A stretch of 64,000 nt of DNA from Opitutus sp. (GTDB taxonomy: Bacteria > Verrucomicrobiota > Verrucomicrobiia > Opitutales > Opitutaceae), in NCBI GenBank assembly GCA_009695305.1, contig SIBG01000012.1, positions 1-64,000 on the forward strand. The letters are read 5' to 3'. Both the position numbers and the translations under genes were made by a program. Under the pieces are notes generated by a model that saw nothing but the letters and a program-made list of their open reading frames with translations, ran no database searches and had not been told where the DNA came from. Shown here in pieces: positions 44,408 to 53,893 of this stretch (positions are counted from its first letter, which is position 1; each line of letters starts with the position of its first letter).

Positions 44408-46685
44408 CGCGCCCCCGCCGGCGGGCCTCCCGCCACGCCTGCCGCGCCCGGCGGAACACTTTCGCCGGCTCCGGCCACGAGCCCGCTGCGCCAAAGCGCA
44501 GCCGCTGCAAATCCCTCACGACGCCGCTGGCCTCCCCCCGCTCGCGTTCCGCCGGGACGCGGCAACGCACCAGCCATCGCCCCGCCTCGCGCCGCACCGG
44601 ATCCTCCCGCCGTGGGCCGCGCCACCATCCCAGATCGTAGATCCATAGCCGAAAATTTTTCGCCGCCCACACCACCCCACCAGCCGCCAGCACCAGCGTG
44701 AGCACGCGCAACATGCGCCCCGCATCCCACGGCCCCGCCAGCCACGCCCGGAGCGATTGGCTCGCACTCGCCAGCGCCTCACGCAACCGCCGGCCGGTGT
44801 GCTGCGTCGCGTCCTTCACCGCCTTCAGCGTCTCGGCCTGCGAGCGCTGATCGAAATTCACGATCCGCCGATACCAAAACACCCGCAGGCTCTCCAACCG
44901 CGCGGTCCAGCTCCGGTCGAGCCGGCTCGCGAGCGCCGCCTCGCCCTTCGCCTCGGCCGCCTGCGCCGCCGCCGTGGCCGCCAGCGCATCCGCGCGAAGC
45001 CACGCGCCCGACGCCGCATCGAAAATCTCCGTCCACGCATGCGCGTCGGAATTTCGAATCGTAAAGTTGTTCGAATAGCCGTTCCACGAACCACCGCGAA
45101 ACCCGGTCACCACGCGCGCGGGAAATCCCGCCGTCCGCGCCAGCAGCACGATCGCGCCGGCGAACAGCTCGCAGTGCCCCGGCTCGTGCGAGTCCAGCCA
45201 CCGCACCAGCGGGTCGCCGTCGCCGCCCGGCACGCTGGGCGACAGCGAATAGGCGTGATTTTTCCTCAGCCACGCCGACACCTGCTCCGCAAATTCCGGG
45301 GCCGACAGCCTGCCCGCCGCCGCGGCGCCGGCCACCGGACCACCAATAATTTCACTCGCGATCCGCCCCAGCTTGACGCGATCCGGCCCGCTCACCCCCA
45401 GCCGGGTTTGCAAGATCACCCGTTGCGGCCCCGCCCGGTCGTTCTCCTGCCAGAGCTTCGCGAAGTTGGGATCCGGCAGCGCCGCCGCGGCGGTGATGCC
45501 CTCCACGCGATAGGCGGTCATGGTCACCGGCTCGTCCCGCAACGCCACCACGCTCAGGTCGGCGCCCAACCGAAAATTCTGCGGCTCGCGAAACTTCAGC
45601 AGCTCAAATTCACCGAGCAACGGCAGGTAACGGCTCACGCCCGACTCCAGATAAAACGTCCAGTAAGTCGCCACCCCCCGGCGCGGCCGCGCCTCGCCAT
45701 GCACGACCGAGTCTGTCCGCTCGCGGCCCAACTTCTGCCGCAATTGCGCTGAAAGCTTGAAGGTCCCGTTTTCATATTGGTCGAGCACGAGCATCCGCCA
45801 GTAAGGCGCGGCCGGCACCTGCGTGCGATCCGACAGGTCCACGCTCAGCGCCAGCCCGTCGTCCCGCTGGATATCGGTGACGTCCCCCAGCTTGATCGTG
45901 TCGTTGAAACCGGTCTTCACCTTTTTGGAAATGAACCGTTCGAGAAACAAACTGTTCTCCAGTTGAAAACGCGGGATCGCGAGGAACAGCAGCCCCGACA
46001 CCACGACCACCCCCGCAAACAGTCCGCCGCCGAGCGCGACCACGCGCCAGTCCGCCACCTCGCGCAACCGACGGAAAAGTTGAGGCCAATTCGCGTGCGC
46101 CGCCCACACTGGTGCGGCACCGCCTTTTTGAAACGGCGCGCGTTGCCCGCCATCCGCCGCCTCCACCAGCGTGATCGTCAGCAGGAACGCCAGCGCGCAG
46201 GCGGTATAGATCAAAATCTGCGCCGCAAACAGCAGCGACACCGTCAGCACGCCGGCGACCACAATCAGGAAAAGTCCGAGCACGATCACCTGCAAATCGT
46301 CGCGCCGCTGCCGATAGCTGATGCCCCGGTAGAGCAGCAGCATGATGTCGAGCCGCACCATCGCAGGCAGCAACTCGGCCGTCAGCCAGAGGTCGCCACA
46401 GAAGATCAGCACGATCACGGGAAACGCCAGCGTGTGCGCGAGCGCCGGCACGCGAGTCGGCAACGCCGGTTCTGCGAGGCAGGCGCCAGCCGCGACCGTC
46501 GTGATCGCCATCAGCGTCCATCCGCCCACATCCATGTAGAACACCGTCCACACCGCCAGCAGCGTGAGCACGCCGCCGAGCAGCCACTTGAGCTGATGCA
46601 ACTCATCGAGACTGAGTTGAGGCCGCTTGGTCTGGCCGGTGGCGCCCACGCTGGCCGCCGCATCGCGTTGGATTTTCGCACTCAT
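44343..46685 (-). CDS. TgpA-like membrane transglutaminase (DUF3488 plus transglutaminase core)
   Basis: 780 residues. The N-terminal DUF3488 region has about six helices (WLLGGVLTLLAVWTVFYMDV, ILIYTACALAFLLTITLVEA). The periplasmic transglutaminase core has the nucleophile in EPGHCELFAGAIVLLARTAG (Cys about 504), the His in NSDAHAWTEIFD, and GFRGGSWNGYSN between. A further helix near 660 and a basic cytoplasmic tail follow. It is predicted to act on periplasmic proteins or peptides. It overlaps the DUF58 gene by 4 bases (ATGA) and converges on mrdA with a 65-base overlap. Confidence 0.88.
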   Translation of the reverse strand: MSAKIQRDAAASVGATGQTKRPQLSLDELHQLKWLLGGVLTLLAVWTVFYMDVGGWTLMAITTVAAGACLAEPALPTRVPALAHTLAFPVIVLIFCGDLWLTAELLPAMVRLDIMLLLYRGISYRQRRDDLQVIVLGLFLIVVAGVLTVSLLFAAQILIYTACALAFLLTITLVEAADGGQRAPFQKGGAAPVWAAHANWPQLFRRLREVADWRVVALGGGLFAGVVVVSGLLFLAIPRFQLENSLFLERFISKKVKTGFNDTIKLGDVTDIQRDDGLALSVDLSDRTQVPAAPYWRMLVLDQYENGTFKLSAQLRQKLGRERTDSVVHGEARPRRGVATYWTFYLESGVSRYLPLLGEFELLKFREPQNFRLGADLSVVALRDEPVTMTAYRVEGITAAAALPDPNFAKLWQENDRAGPQRVILQTRLGVSGPDRVKLGRIASEIIGGPVAGAAAAGRLSAPEFAEQVSAWLRKNHAYSLSPSVPGGDGDPLVRWLDSHEPGHCELFAGAIVLLARTAGFPARVVTGFRGGSWNGYSNNFTIRNSDAHAWTEIFDAASGAWLRADALAATAAAQAAEAKGEAALASRLDRSWTARLESLRVFWYRRIVNFDQRSQAETLKAVKDATQHTGRRLREALASASQSLRAWLAGPWDAGRMLRVLTLVLAAGGVVWAAKNFRLWIYDLGWWRGPRREDPVRREAGRWLVRCRVPAERERGEASGVVRDLQRLRFGAAGSWPEPAKVFRRARQAWREARRRGRVSSSGLAEAVGRDGFSGRNIS

Positions 46686-47959
46686 GCCGAAGCTGCTGGC
46701 TCCCCATCGACCAATGCCACCACGCCCCGCGCTCCATCCGGCGCAAAGGTCATCACATTTTCCCGCCCGCGCGATTCCCGGTCATCCTCCGCCCTGCCGT
46801 CTCCGACCTCCGCCGTCGGTTGCACCACCGCGAGTTTGTCCAAAAATGCATCCAGATCGTGCCCCCGCCGCACCGGGATCGGCGGCTCCGCATCGAGGGC
46901 CACTCCTGTCAGCCGGCCCGCCCGAAACAGATCCTCCGCCAGCGTGGCGCAAAAACTCACCAGCAACTCGAACTGCTCCGGCCGCGTCCACACGGCGGCC
47001 TCCGTCTGCAGCCAGATCGAAAACCCCTCCGCGCGTTCCGCCGCGAACTGCCGCACGAGCAGCGTTTGCATCCGCGCGCTCGCCTTCCAGTGAATCAGCC
47101 GGTGCGAGTCGCCCGCCGAGTAGCGCCGCAGCGCCAGCAGGTCGCCGCCGCTGCCCGCCCGCGCCACGCGTTCGCCGCCGGCCGGCCGGCGCGCCGCGGC
47201 CGCGGCCTGCCGGCGATACTCGACCGGGGCCGGCCACACCACCGCCTCCGCCCGGAGCTCCGTGCCAATTTCTTTTTTTAGGAAGCCAAACGGAAACAGC
47301 GAACCCACCCCCGCCAGCTCCACGCGCACCACGCCGCGCGCGACCGGCTTGAACACCCAGTCGAGCCGCGCGTCCCCGCCCGGCTCCAGCCGCGTGCGCA
47401 ACGCCAGCCGCCCGCGCACCTCCTGCTCGTCCGCTTTCGCCAGCGCCGCGCGCACGTCGATGCCGCGCGCCGTCAGCGTGGACTCCGCCCGTTGCTGCGG
47501 CCCATCGTGCGTCGCCTGCGCCGCCAGCTCGAACCACAGCCCGTAGGTCGGCAAAAAAGATTTCCCGTTGCGCAGCTCGAGCGCGACAGCCGACTCGTGC
47601 CCCGCCCGCAGCGGTGGGGCGAGCTGCAAGCGCCATTCCACGCCGCGCAGATTCAGCCACGACAGCACCCCGCTCAGGATCAGGCACGCGAGCAGCAGCG
47701 AAAGGGTGATGAACAGAATATTGCTGGAAGAATTGTAGGCCGCCGTGCCAATCCCCATCGACAGCCCGATCAGCAACACGCCCGAGACCGTCGGCCTGAT
47801 CCGATGGCCTCGCTGCGGATAAACCAGTGACCACAACAACGCGTTCCAGGTAAAGCGCCGCCGCGTGCGCGTGCCCGGGCCGGACCACGCCGCACTGTCG
47901 CGCGGAACGTGCAACGCGGAACGCTCCACGCCCAACACTGAAGTATCGGCTCCGACCAT
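46682..47959 (-). CDS. DUF58 domain membrane protein
   Basis: 425 residues from ATG 47959. Two transmembrane helices near the N-terminus (GVLLIGLSMGIGTAAYNSSS, ILFITLSLLLACLILSG) are followed by a beta-rich part and the DUF58 block LLALRRYSAGDSHRLIHWKA. DUF58 proteins resemble von Willebrand factor A domains and act with MoxR ATPases. It lies between moxR (upstream, 43 bases) and the transglutaminase gene (4-base overlap), so the three are surely co-transcribed. The first ~40 residues look poorly conserved, so a later start is possible. Confidence 0.85.
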   Translation of the reverse strand: MVGADTSVLGVERSALHVPRDSAAWSGPGTRTRRRFTWNALLWSLVYPQRGHRIRPTVSGVLLIGLSMGIGTAAYNSSSNILFITLSLLLACLILSGVLSWLNLRGVEWRLQLAPPLRAGHESAVALELRNGKSFLPTYGLWFELAAQATHDGPQQRAESTLTARGIDVRAALAKADEQEVRGRLALRTRLEPGGDARLDWVFKPVARGVVRVELAGVGSLFPFGFLKKEIGTELRAEAVVWPAPVEYRRQAAAAARRPAGGERVARAGSGGDLLALRRYSAGDSHRLIHWKASARMQTLLVRQFAAERAEGFSIWLQTEAAVWTRPEQFELLVSFCATLAEDLFRAGRLTGVALDAEPPIPVRRGHDLDAFLDKLAVVQPTAEVGDGRAEDDRESRGRENVMTFAPDGARGVVALVDGEPAASA

Positions 47960-48002
47960 TGGGCGTTGCGCGTAAAAGTTCAGGGTTGAGCGTTTCCGAC
48001 CG

Positions 48003-48974
48003 TCACATCGGCCCCGGAATCGACGCCACGATTCGTCGCAACGCGGCCGCCACCGCCCGCCGTTCCTCCAGCGCATCGCTCGTCTGCCGCGCGAGCGCCA
48101 GCCGGTGGGCGAAGATGGGAGCGACGAGTTCGGTCACGTCGTCCGGCAGCACGAAATCGCGCCCGAGCACCAGCGCCCGGGCCTGCGCCGCCGTGCGCAG
48201 CGCGAGCCCGCCGCGCACGCTCACGCCCGCGCGAAACTCCGCCTCGGTGCGCGTCGCGGCAACGATCTTCAAAACAAATTCCAGGACACTCTCTTCGACG
48301 AACACCTGCTGCGCCAGCGACTGCAATTTCAGCACTTCGCTGTGCGTGACGACCGGATTGAGCGCGATCGCATCGTAGCCACCGCGCTGGGTGCGCAGAA
48401 TCTCGAGTTCGTCCACCGCTTGCGGGTAACCCATCTGCAGCCGCATGAGGAAGCGGTCCATCTGACTCTCCGGCAGCGGAAACGTGCCCTCGTAGTCCAC
48501 CGGGTTTTGCGTCGCAAATACCATGAATGGCGTGCCCACCGCGTGGGCCTCGCCATCGATCGTCACGCGCGCGCGATCCATCACCTCGAGCAGCGCCGAC
48601 TGCGTCTTCGGCGTCGCGCGGTTGATTTCGTCCGCGAGCACGACATTCGCAAACACCGGGCCTTTTTTGAAAACAAACTCCTTCACCGTCTCATCGTAAA
48701 TCGCGACGCCCGTTACATCGCTCGGCAGCAAATCGCTCGTGAACTGGATGCGCGAAAACGCGCAGTCCATCGAACGCGCGAGCGAGTAGGCGAGCGTGGT
48801 CTTGCCGACGCCCGGCAAATCCTCGATGAGCAAATGCCCGCCCGCGACGAGGCACACGAGCACCTGTTCGATGACATCGTCCTTGCCGCGGATCGTAACG
48901 CGCATGTTGGCGCGCAGCCGATCCAACGCCTGTTTCGCCTCAGTGATCTGCCCCGCCTGCATGAAGTCGCTCAT
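48003..48974 (-). CDS. MoxR family AAA+ ATPase
   Basis: 323 residues from ATG 48974. Walker [18 protein letters not shown], Walker [23 protein letters not shown], sensor-1 [23 protein letters not shown] and a C-terminal lid with [10 protein letters not shown]. MoxR proteins are chaperone-like ATPases that work on vWA-type partners, which fits the downstream DUF58 gene. It leads the three-gene operon. The upstream in-frame ATG-less stretch to 49007 is not conserved. Confidence 0.92.
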   Translation of the reverse strand: MSDFMQAGQITEAKQALDRLRANMRVTIRGKDDVIEQVLVCLVAGGHLLIEDLPGVGKTTLAYSLARSMDCAFSRIQFTSDLLPSDVTGVAIYDETVKEFVFKKGPVFANVVLADEINRATPKTQSALLEVMDRARVTIDGEAHAVGTPFMVFATQNPVDYEGTFPLPESQMDRFLMRLQMGYPQAVDELEILRTQRGGYDAIALNPVVTHSEVLKLQSLAQQVFVEESVLEFVLKIVAATRTEAEFRAGVSVRGGLALRTAAQARALVLGRDFVLPDDVTELVAPIFAHRLALARQTSDALEERRAVAAALRRIVASIPGPM

Positions 48975-49181
48975 GGGCCGAACGCTAACGAAGACGGCGG
49001 CGCGCACAAACGCTTTTGCTTGTGGGCGCTGCTAATCGCCCCGCCTCGGCAAGCCTGACCCAAAAAAACTCAATACGTCAAATTGCCCCAGTGGACCAAC
49101 GATTGAATCCGGCGCGACGAGGTCGCCACCGAGCGCCGCAGTGTTTCCGCCCTCCGCCAATCCGCCTTTCCGCGAGCAAGG

Positions 49182-49880
49182 TCACGCCAAAATCTCCAGC
49201 ATCCGCGCAAACAGCCGGTTCACCCGTTCCTGATTCGACTTCACGAGGTCCTTGAATTTTCCGAAATCGATCTCCATGCCCTCGAGCCCGTTGGCATAGT
49301 TATCGATCAGCGCGAGGCTGTTGTAGCGCAGCCCGGCCTCGGTGCAGAGGTCAGCTTCATGCGCCGCGGTCATGCCGATGACATCGCCCCAGCGCTGCAC
49401 AATCTTGATCTCCGCCTTCGTCTCGAATCGCGGACCGCGCATCTGCACGTAGGTCTTGCCGGTGTGGATTTTGAATTCTGGCGCCAGCTCCGCGACGAGC
49501 CGCGGGATGAGGTTGTTGGCGATCCCCGGCGCACCACCCTTCAGCTCCTGATCGAAAAACGTCGCCGGCCCCTGCTGCAGCCCCACGTAGTCGCTGCACG
49601 AGACAAACGTCCCCGGCGGCAGCTCTTTCTTCAGCGACCCGACGGAGTTGAGCGACACGACGTCCTCGAACCCGAGATTGGCGAGCGCGCGGATGTTGGC
49701 GCGGTAATTGATCGAGTGCGGCGGGAGCGGAAACGCGTAGCCATGACGGTTGATGAGCGCGTGTTCGCCCTGCGTCTTGTAGGTGACCGGTCCATGCGCC
49801 GTCTCGACCGTCTTCACCGCCCACGAGGCGAACAGCGTGGAGTTCACAATGCTGGTGCCACTGATGAATGCGACTTTCAT
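49182..49880 (-). CDS. mtnP: S-methyl-5'-thioadenosine / purine nucleoside phosphorylase
   Basis: 232 residues from ATG 49880. Family landmarks are VAFISGTSI (phosphate loop), INYRANIRALANLGFEDVVSLNSVGSL, YVQMRGPRFETKAEIKI and the base-site element IGMTAAHEADLCTEAGLRYNSLALIDNYANG. It is predicted to split 5'-methylthioadenosine or a purine nucleoside with phosphate. The exact substrate (MTA, inosine or other) depends on residues I cannot model; length is slightly short for MtnP. Confidence 0.8.
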   Translation of the reverse strand: MKVAFISGTSIVNSTLFASWAVKTVETAHGPVTYKTQGEHALINRHGYAFPLPPHSINYRANIRALANLGFEDVVSLNSVGSLKKELPPGTFVSCSDYVGLQQGPATFFDQELKGGAPGIANNLIPRLVAELAPEFKIHTGKTYVQMRGPRFETKAEIKIVQRWGDVIGMTAAHEADLCTEAGLRYNSLALIDNYANGLEGMEIDFGKFKDLVKSNQERVNRLFARMLEILA

Positions 49881-49908
49881 CTGCCGAATCACGCGCTACG
49901 CTGCCCCA

Positions 49909-50760
49909 ATGACAACGCGAAAGCACCTCGTAACATCGCGCTCGACGGTAGGGCCGATCTTCGACCCGCCCGCTTTCAGGCGCCCGCGTCGACGGACGAG
50001 GCGGCGATCCGCCCAACTGTGGAACGCGCGCTCTTTGGCCGGGGTCCTAGGCCTCGCGCTCGCCGACTGCGCGACACCCGGCCCACTCCACCTCTACTCG
50101 CTGCCCACCGCTTCCGCGAACGCGATCGCGGACACCGGCGCCGATCACACCGCCGACACGCCAAGTTTTCTTGCTCCCGGTGAGGTCATCATCGGCTTCG
50201 CCTATGATCTGTTCACCGATCATTTTTTTCTGCGGCTCGCGCCGGGCGATCGCATTCGCGTGGTTGACCGGCCGGCCCGCGCGGTGAAGCGGGAGTTCGT
50301 CGTGGCCGAGCTGCAAACGACCGACGCCGCCGGCGACCTCGCGGTCCGGCCGCGCGACGGACATCTCTTTGCCCTCCATCCCACGGCGTCGGCGCTGATT
50401 GAACTCACTCGTTTTGGAAACATCGTGCGCACGATTCCGCTCGCCGGTTTCGGCGCGCCGCCGCTGGCCATCGCTTACGATCCCCAAGGCAACCGGCTTT
50501 TCATTTTACGGATCAAGCAGCACGCGGCCTGGCTCTCCACGCACGAGATTGATGGCCGGCTCATTCGCGAGGTGGCGCTGTCCGAACCAGCGTCTCCCCG
50601 CTCGCTCGGATTCGATTCCGCTACGCGCGAACTCTATGTCCCACTGGCCACCGGGCAGGCCGTCGGCGTGTTCGACGAAAACGGCCAACTCCTCCGCACC
50701 CTGGCGCGGCCTGCCAGGTTCGTCGACGTCGGCCCGCGTTCGTTTTTGCGCCTGTTCTGA
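49909..50760 (+). CDS. Putative lipoprotein with beta-propeller-like repeats
   Basis: 283 residues from ATG 49909. A hydrophobic stretch with a lipobox-like end (SLAGVLGLALADC, Cys about 50) suggests a lipoprotein, though the N-terminal basic part is long, so the true start may be later. The body shows propeller-like repeats (LAVRPRDGHLFALHPTASAL, LAIAYDPQGNRLFILRI, LGFDSATRELYVPLATGQAVGVFD). No enzyme motif. It diverges from mtnP; the upstream in-frame part overlaps that gene and is rejected. Confidence 0.5.
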   Translation: MTTRKHLVTSRSTVGPIFDPPAFRRPRRRTRRRSAQLWNARSLAGVLGLALADCATPGPLHLYSLPTASANAIADTGADHTADTPSFLAPGEVIIGFAYDLFTDHFFLRLAPGDRIRVVDRPARAVKREFVVAELQTTDAAGDLAVRPRDGHLFALHPTASALIELTRFGNIVRTIPLAGFGAPPLAIAYDPQGNRLFILRIKQHAAWLSTHEIDGRLIREVALSEPASPRSLGFDSATRELYVPLATGQAVGVFDENGQLLRTLARPARFVDVGPRSFLRLF

Positions 50761-50821
50761 ATTTCGACCGGTTCTAAATTTCCGCTCGTCACCCTGCACC
50801 CGCCCCGCATCACTTCCCCTC

Positions 50822-51802
50822 ATGCCGCTCATCGACCAGCCGCTCCCCGAGCTCCTCAAGTATCGCGGGCTCAATCCCCGCCCCGCCGACCACGACGCCT
50901 ACTGGGCCGAGGCTCTGCGCGACCTGGCCGCCACGGATCCGCGCCCCGAGCTGCGTCCGAACCCGACCGCGGCGACGCGCCACGTCGAATGTTTCGATCT
51001 CTGGTTTACGGGCGTCGGCGGCGCCCGCGTCTACGCCAAATATCTCCGGCCGAGAAATTCGCACCCGGGGGCCGCCCCGAGAAAACTTCCCGCCGTCCTC
51101 CAATTCCACGGCTACTCGGGCCACAGCGGCGACTGGTTCGACAAACTCGGCTGGGCCGCCGAAGGTTTCTGCTACGCCGCCATGGATTGCCGCGGCCAAG
51201 GCGGGCGCTCGGAGGACAGCGGGCAGGTAAAAGGCCCCACGTTGCGCGGCCATATCATCCGGGGACTCGAAGACCCCGACCCGCGCAAACTCGCGTTCCG
51301 CCAAATCTTCCTCGACACCGCGCAACTCGCCCGCGTGGTGCTGAGTTTCGCCGAGGTCGATGCGGACCGCCTCGGCTGCTTCGGCGCCTCGCAGGGCGGC
51401 GCGCTCGCGCTCGCGTGCGCCGCGCTCGAGCCCCGCGTTAAGCGCGCCGCGCCCGTCTACCCGTTTCTCTGCGATTACCAGCGCGTGTGGGAGATGGATC
51501 AGGCGAAGGAAGCCTATGAGGAGCTACGCCTGTTTTTCCGGGCGTTCGATCCGCGCCACGAGCGCGAGAAAGAGATTTTCACCAAGCTCGGCTACGTCGA
51601 CTGCCAGCATCTCGCGCCGCGCATCCAGGCCGAGGTGCTGATGTTTACCGGCCTGATGGACCCGATCTGTCCGCCCAGCTCCCAATTCGCCGCCTACAAC
51701 AAGATCACCTCGAAGAAAGACGTGGTGATCTATCCTGATTTCACGCACGAGACGCTCCCCGGACAAAGCGATCGCACGTTCAACTTCATGCTTGGGCTCT
51801 GA
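50822..51802 (+). CDS. axeA: Acetyl xylan esterase / cephalosporin-C deacetylase family
   Basis: Alpha/beta hydrolase of the AXE1 family, 326 residues, no signal peptide. Motifs are QFHGYSGHSGDWFDKL, AAMDCRGQGGRSED (typical RGQGxS of the family), the nucleophile GCFGASQGGALALACAALEP (Ser about 189), the acid in TGLMDPICPP (about 281) and the His in DFTHETLPG (about 308). It is predicted to deacetylate xylo-oligosaccharides or other small acetyl esters inside the cell. Together with the GDSL esterase at 20.2 kb it points to growth on acetylated plant polysaccharides (inference). Confidence 0.88.
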   Translation: MPLIDQPLPELLKYRGLNPRPADHDAYWAEALRDLAATDPRPELRPNPTAATRHVECFDLWFTGVGGARVYAKYLRPRNSHPGAAPRKLPAVLQFHGYSGHSGDWFDKLGWAAEGFCYAAMDCRGQGGRSEDSGQVKGPTLRGHIIRGLEDPDPRKLAFRQIFLDTAQLARVVLSFAEVDADRLGCFGASQGGALALACAALEPRVKRAAPVYPFLCDYQRVWEMDQAKEAYEELRLFFRAFDPRHEREKEIFTKLGYVDCQHLAPRIQAEVLMFTGLMDPICPPSSQFAAYNKITSKKDVVIYPDFTHETLPGQSDRTFNFMLGL

Positions 51803-51806
51803 GGTC

Positions 51807-51881
51807 GGGCACGGTCTCTGACTTGCCCCTTCGCGCGCGCTGAGTGTTCGCACCGGGGGCGGGTCAAAGACCCCGTCCTAC
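51807..51881 (-). repeat. Degenerate GTAG REP pair at the pterin dehydratase stop
   Basis: The minus strand begins GTAG (complement of 51878-51881), then GACGGGGTCTTTGACCCGCC, which can fold as CGGG / CCCG. A degenerate inverted copy lies at about 51801-51828 (GGTCGGGCACGGTCTCTGAC). The TAG in GTAG is the stop codon of the minus-strand gene. Confidence 0.5.
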
Positions 51882-52207
51882 CCCACCCACGAAATCGCCT
51901 GAAATTTCTTCGCCAACTCCACGTCCTTGGCCGTCACCCGGCCGCCGGCGTCATGCGTGTTGAGCCGGATCGCGACGCGGTTGTAGACGTTCGTCCATTC
52001 CGGATGATGGTTCATCGCCTCCGCCTCGAAGCTCGCCCGCACCATGAAACTGAGCGCTTCACGAAAGTTCTCAAACGTGAACGTTTTTGCCAGCGCCTCG
52101 CGCTCGAAACTCCAACCCGGCAGCGCCGCCAGCGCCGCCGTTATCTCCGTTGCCGTCAGTGGGGTGCTCAAGCCGCCAGCGTGGCCCGAATGAGCGCCCT
52201 GCGTCAA
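51878..52207 (-). CDS. phhB: Pterin-4a-carbinolamine dehydratase
   Basis: 109 residues. Family core: LAALPGWSFEREALAKTFTF, NFREALSFMVRASFEAEAMN, then HHPEWTNVYNRVAIRLNTHD with the active-site HHPEW and THD. It recycles tetrahydropterin for aromatic amino acid hydroxylases or acts as a Moco-related dehydratase in other contexts. The start is uncertain: TTG 52207 follows GAGGAGGAA closely, while a later TTG at 52171 would give 97 residues, the commoner length. The stop codon lies in a GTAG repeat motif. Confidence 0.85.
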   Translation of the reverse strand: MTQGAHSGHAGGLSTPLTATEITAALAALPGWSFEREALAKTFTFENFREALSFMVRASFEAEAMNHHPEWTNVYNRVAIRLNTHDAGGRVTAKDVELAKKFQAISWVG

Positions 52208-52292
52208 TTCCTCCTCGTCGGCGCCCGGTAGCGATTCGCGCGAAGGCGGCTTGTCAACGCCCGCGCCGCCGCCCTAACTCTCGCATTCCAGC

Positions 52293-53042
52293 ATGAGCCA
52301 AGCGCCCAGCCCCGTTCCCCACCACGTCGCCATCATCATGGACGGCAACGGTCGCTGGGCGAAATCGCACGGCCTGCCCCGCATCGAGGGCCACCGCCGC
52401 GGCGTCGAGACGGTGCGCACCACCACCTTCGCCGCCCGGGATCTCGGCGTGCGGATGCTCACGCTTTACGCGTTCTCGATCGAGAATTGGAAACGCCCGC
52501 CGGACGAGGTCGGCGCGCTCATGGGGCTGCTTGAATACTACCTGAAGCAGGAACTCACAACTTTCGTCCGCGACCGGGTGCGCCTGCGCACCATCGGTCG
52601 CACGGACGAACTGCCCGCTGGCGTCCAGCAAGTTCTCCGCACGACGATGGAGGAAACGAAGCACTTTGCGGACTACACGCTCGTCCTCGCGCTCAACTAC
52701 GGGTCGCGCTCCGAGGTCGTCGACGCCGCGCGCGCCTACGCCGCCGCCGTCGCCGCCGGCCAGGAAAAACTCAACGACGGCTCGTGGGCCACGTTCAGCC
52801 GTTACCTTTATACGGCCGACATGCCGGAGCCCGACCTCGTCATCCGCACCTCGGGTGAGACGCGCATCAGCAACTTTCTCCTTCTGCAGGCCGCCTATGC
52901 CGAGTTCGTCTTCACGCCGGTGCTCTGGCCCGACTTCACGAAAGCCGACCTCGCCGCCGCCATCGCCGAATTCAACAAACGTGAGCGGCGCTTCGGCCTG
53001 ACCAGCGAGCAGCTCGCGAAACCCGCGGCGGTCGCGAAATAA
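52293..53042 (+). CDS. uppS: Isoprenyl transferase (undecaprenyl diphosphate synthase)
   Basis: Makes the undecaprenyl carrier for peptidoglycan. 249 residues. Diagnostic motifs are HHVAIIMDGNGRWAK (catalytic Asp17), GHRRGVETVRT, LTLYAFSIENWKRP, ALNYGSRSEVV and PDLVIRTSGETRISNFLLLQ. It heads a run uppS-cdsA-dxr-rseP-ispG on one strand with gaps of 11, 6, 14 and 65 bases, so it is probably an operon. Confidence 0.95.
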   Translation: MSQAPSPVPHHVAIIMDGNGRWAKSHGLPRIEGHRRGVETVRTTTFAARDLGVRMLTLYAFSIENWKRPPDEVGALMGLLEYYLKQELTTFVRDRVRLRTIGRTDELPAGVQQVLRTTMEETKHFADYTLVLALNYGSRSEVVDAARAYAAAVAAGQEKLNDGSWATFSRYLYTADMPEPDLVIRTSGETRISNFLLLQAAYAEFVFTPVLWPDFTKADLAAAIAEFNKRERRFGLTSEQLAKPAAVAK

Positions 53043-53053
53043 TTTCCGCACCT

Positions 53054-53887
53054 GTGGCTAAACGCATGCTCAGCACCATCGTCCTGTGGGCCCTCGTCGG
53101 CGGGGCACTATGGTTTTTCCGCACCACGGGCGCGCTGGTGCTCATCACGATAATTTCGGTGCTGACCCTGCGCGAGTTTTATCAGATGATGCACGCGTCG
53201 GGCTATGATCCGTTCGACAAGTTCGGCATGGTCTTCGGCGCCCTCATCACCCTCGCGCCGTGGTGGGTCGGGGCGCAATTCGGCAAACCCGTGCACCTGC
53301 TGCTGCCGCTGGCCACCGTCGTCTTCGCGGTGCGGCTGTTGGGCGAACGCACTCCGGAAAATCGCGTCGAAGCCCTGAGCTCGACCCTCTTCGGCCTCGT
53401 TTACGTTCCGCTCCTGCTGCAATACTTCGTGCGCATCGTCACGCCGATGCCAGGGGACACCATCACCCCCGACGACCGGCTGCTGCTCGCCCTGTGGCTC
53501 ATCGCCGCGACGAAGTTCTGCGACGTCGGCGCCTTGCTCACGGGGCTCGCAATCGGCCGCCACAAGATGGCCCCGCAAATCTCGCCGAAGAAAACCTGGG
53601 AAGGTGCCGTCGGCGGCATGCTCTTGTCCATGGGCATCGGCGCCCTCTTCGCCTGGCTCGCGCGCGGCCATCTGCCCGCGCACATGACGCCCGGCGTGGC
53701 CGCCCTCATGGCTGCGCCCATCGCCATCGTCGGCATCATCGCCGACCTCGTCGAATCCGTGCTCAAGCGCCGCGCCAACATGAAGGACTCCGGCGCCACC
53801 GTGCCCGGGATGGGCGGCGTCTTCGACGTGAGCGACAGCCTGATTCTCGCCGCGCCCGTCGGCTATTTTTTGTTTGGCCTGCCCTGA
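53054..53887 (+). CDS. cdsA: Phosphatidate cytidylyltransferase
   Basis: Integral membrane enzyme making CDP-diacylglycerol, 277 residues from GTG 53054, about eight helices. SPKKTWEGAVGG and the C-terminal signature SVLKRRANMKDSGATVPGMGGVFDVSDSLILAAP are those of CdsA; the usual His of PGHGG is Met here and the aspartate pattern is slightly altered (DVSDS rather than DRLDS), as in a divergent subgroup. Gap to dxr is 6 bases. Confidence 0.87.
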   Translation: MAKRMLSTIVLWALVGGALWFFRTTGALVLITIISVLTLREFYQMMHASGYDPFDKFGMVFGALITLAPWWVGAQFGKPVHLLLPLATVVFAVRLLGERTPENRVEALSSTLFGLVYVPLLLQYFVRIVTPMPGDTITPDDRLLLALWLIAATKFCDVGALLTGLAIGRHKMAPQISPKKTWEGAVGGMLLSMGIGALFAWLARGHLPAHMTPGVAALMAAPIAIVGIIADLVESVLKRRANMKDSGATVPGMGGVFDVSDSLILAAPVGYFLFGLP

Positions 53888-53893
53888 CGCGCC

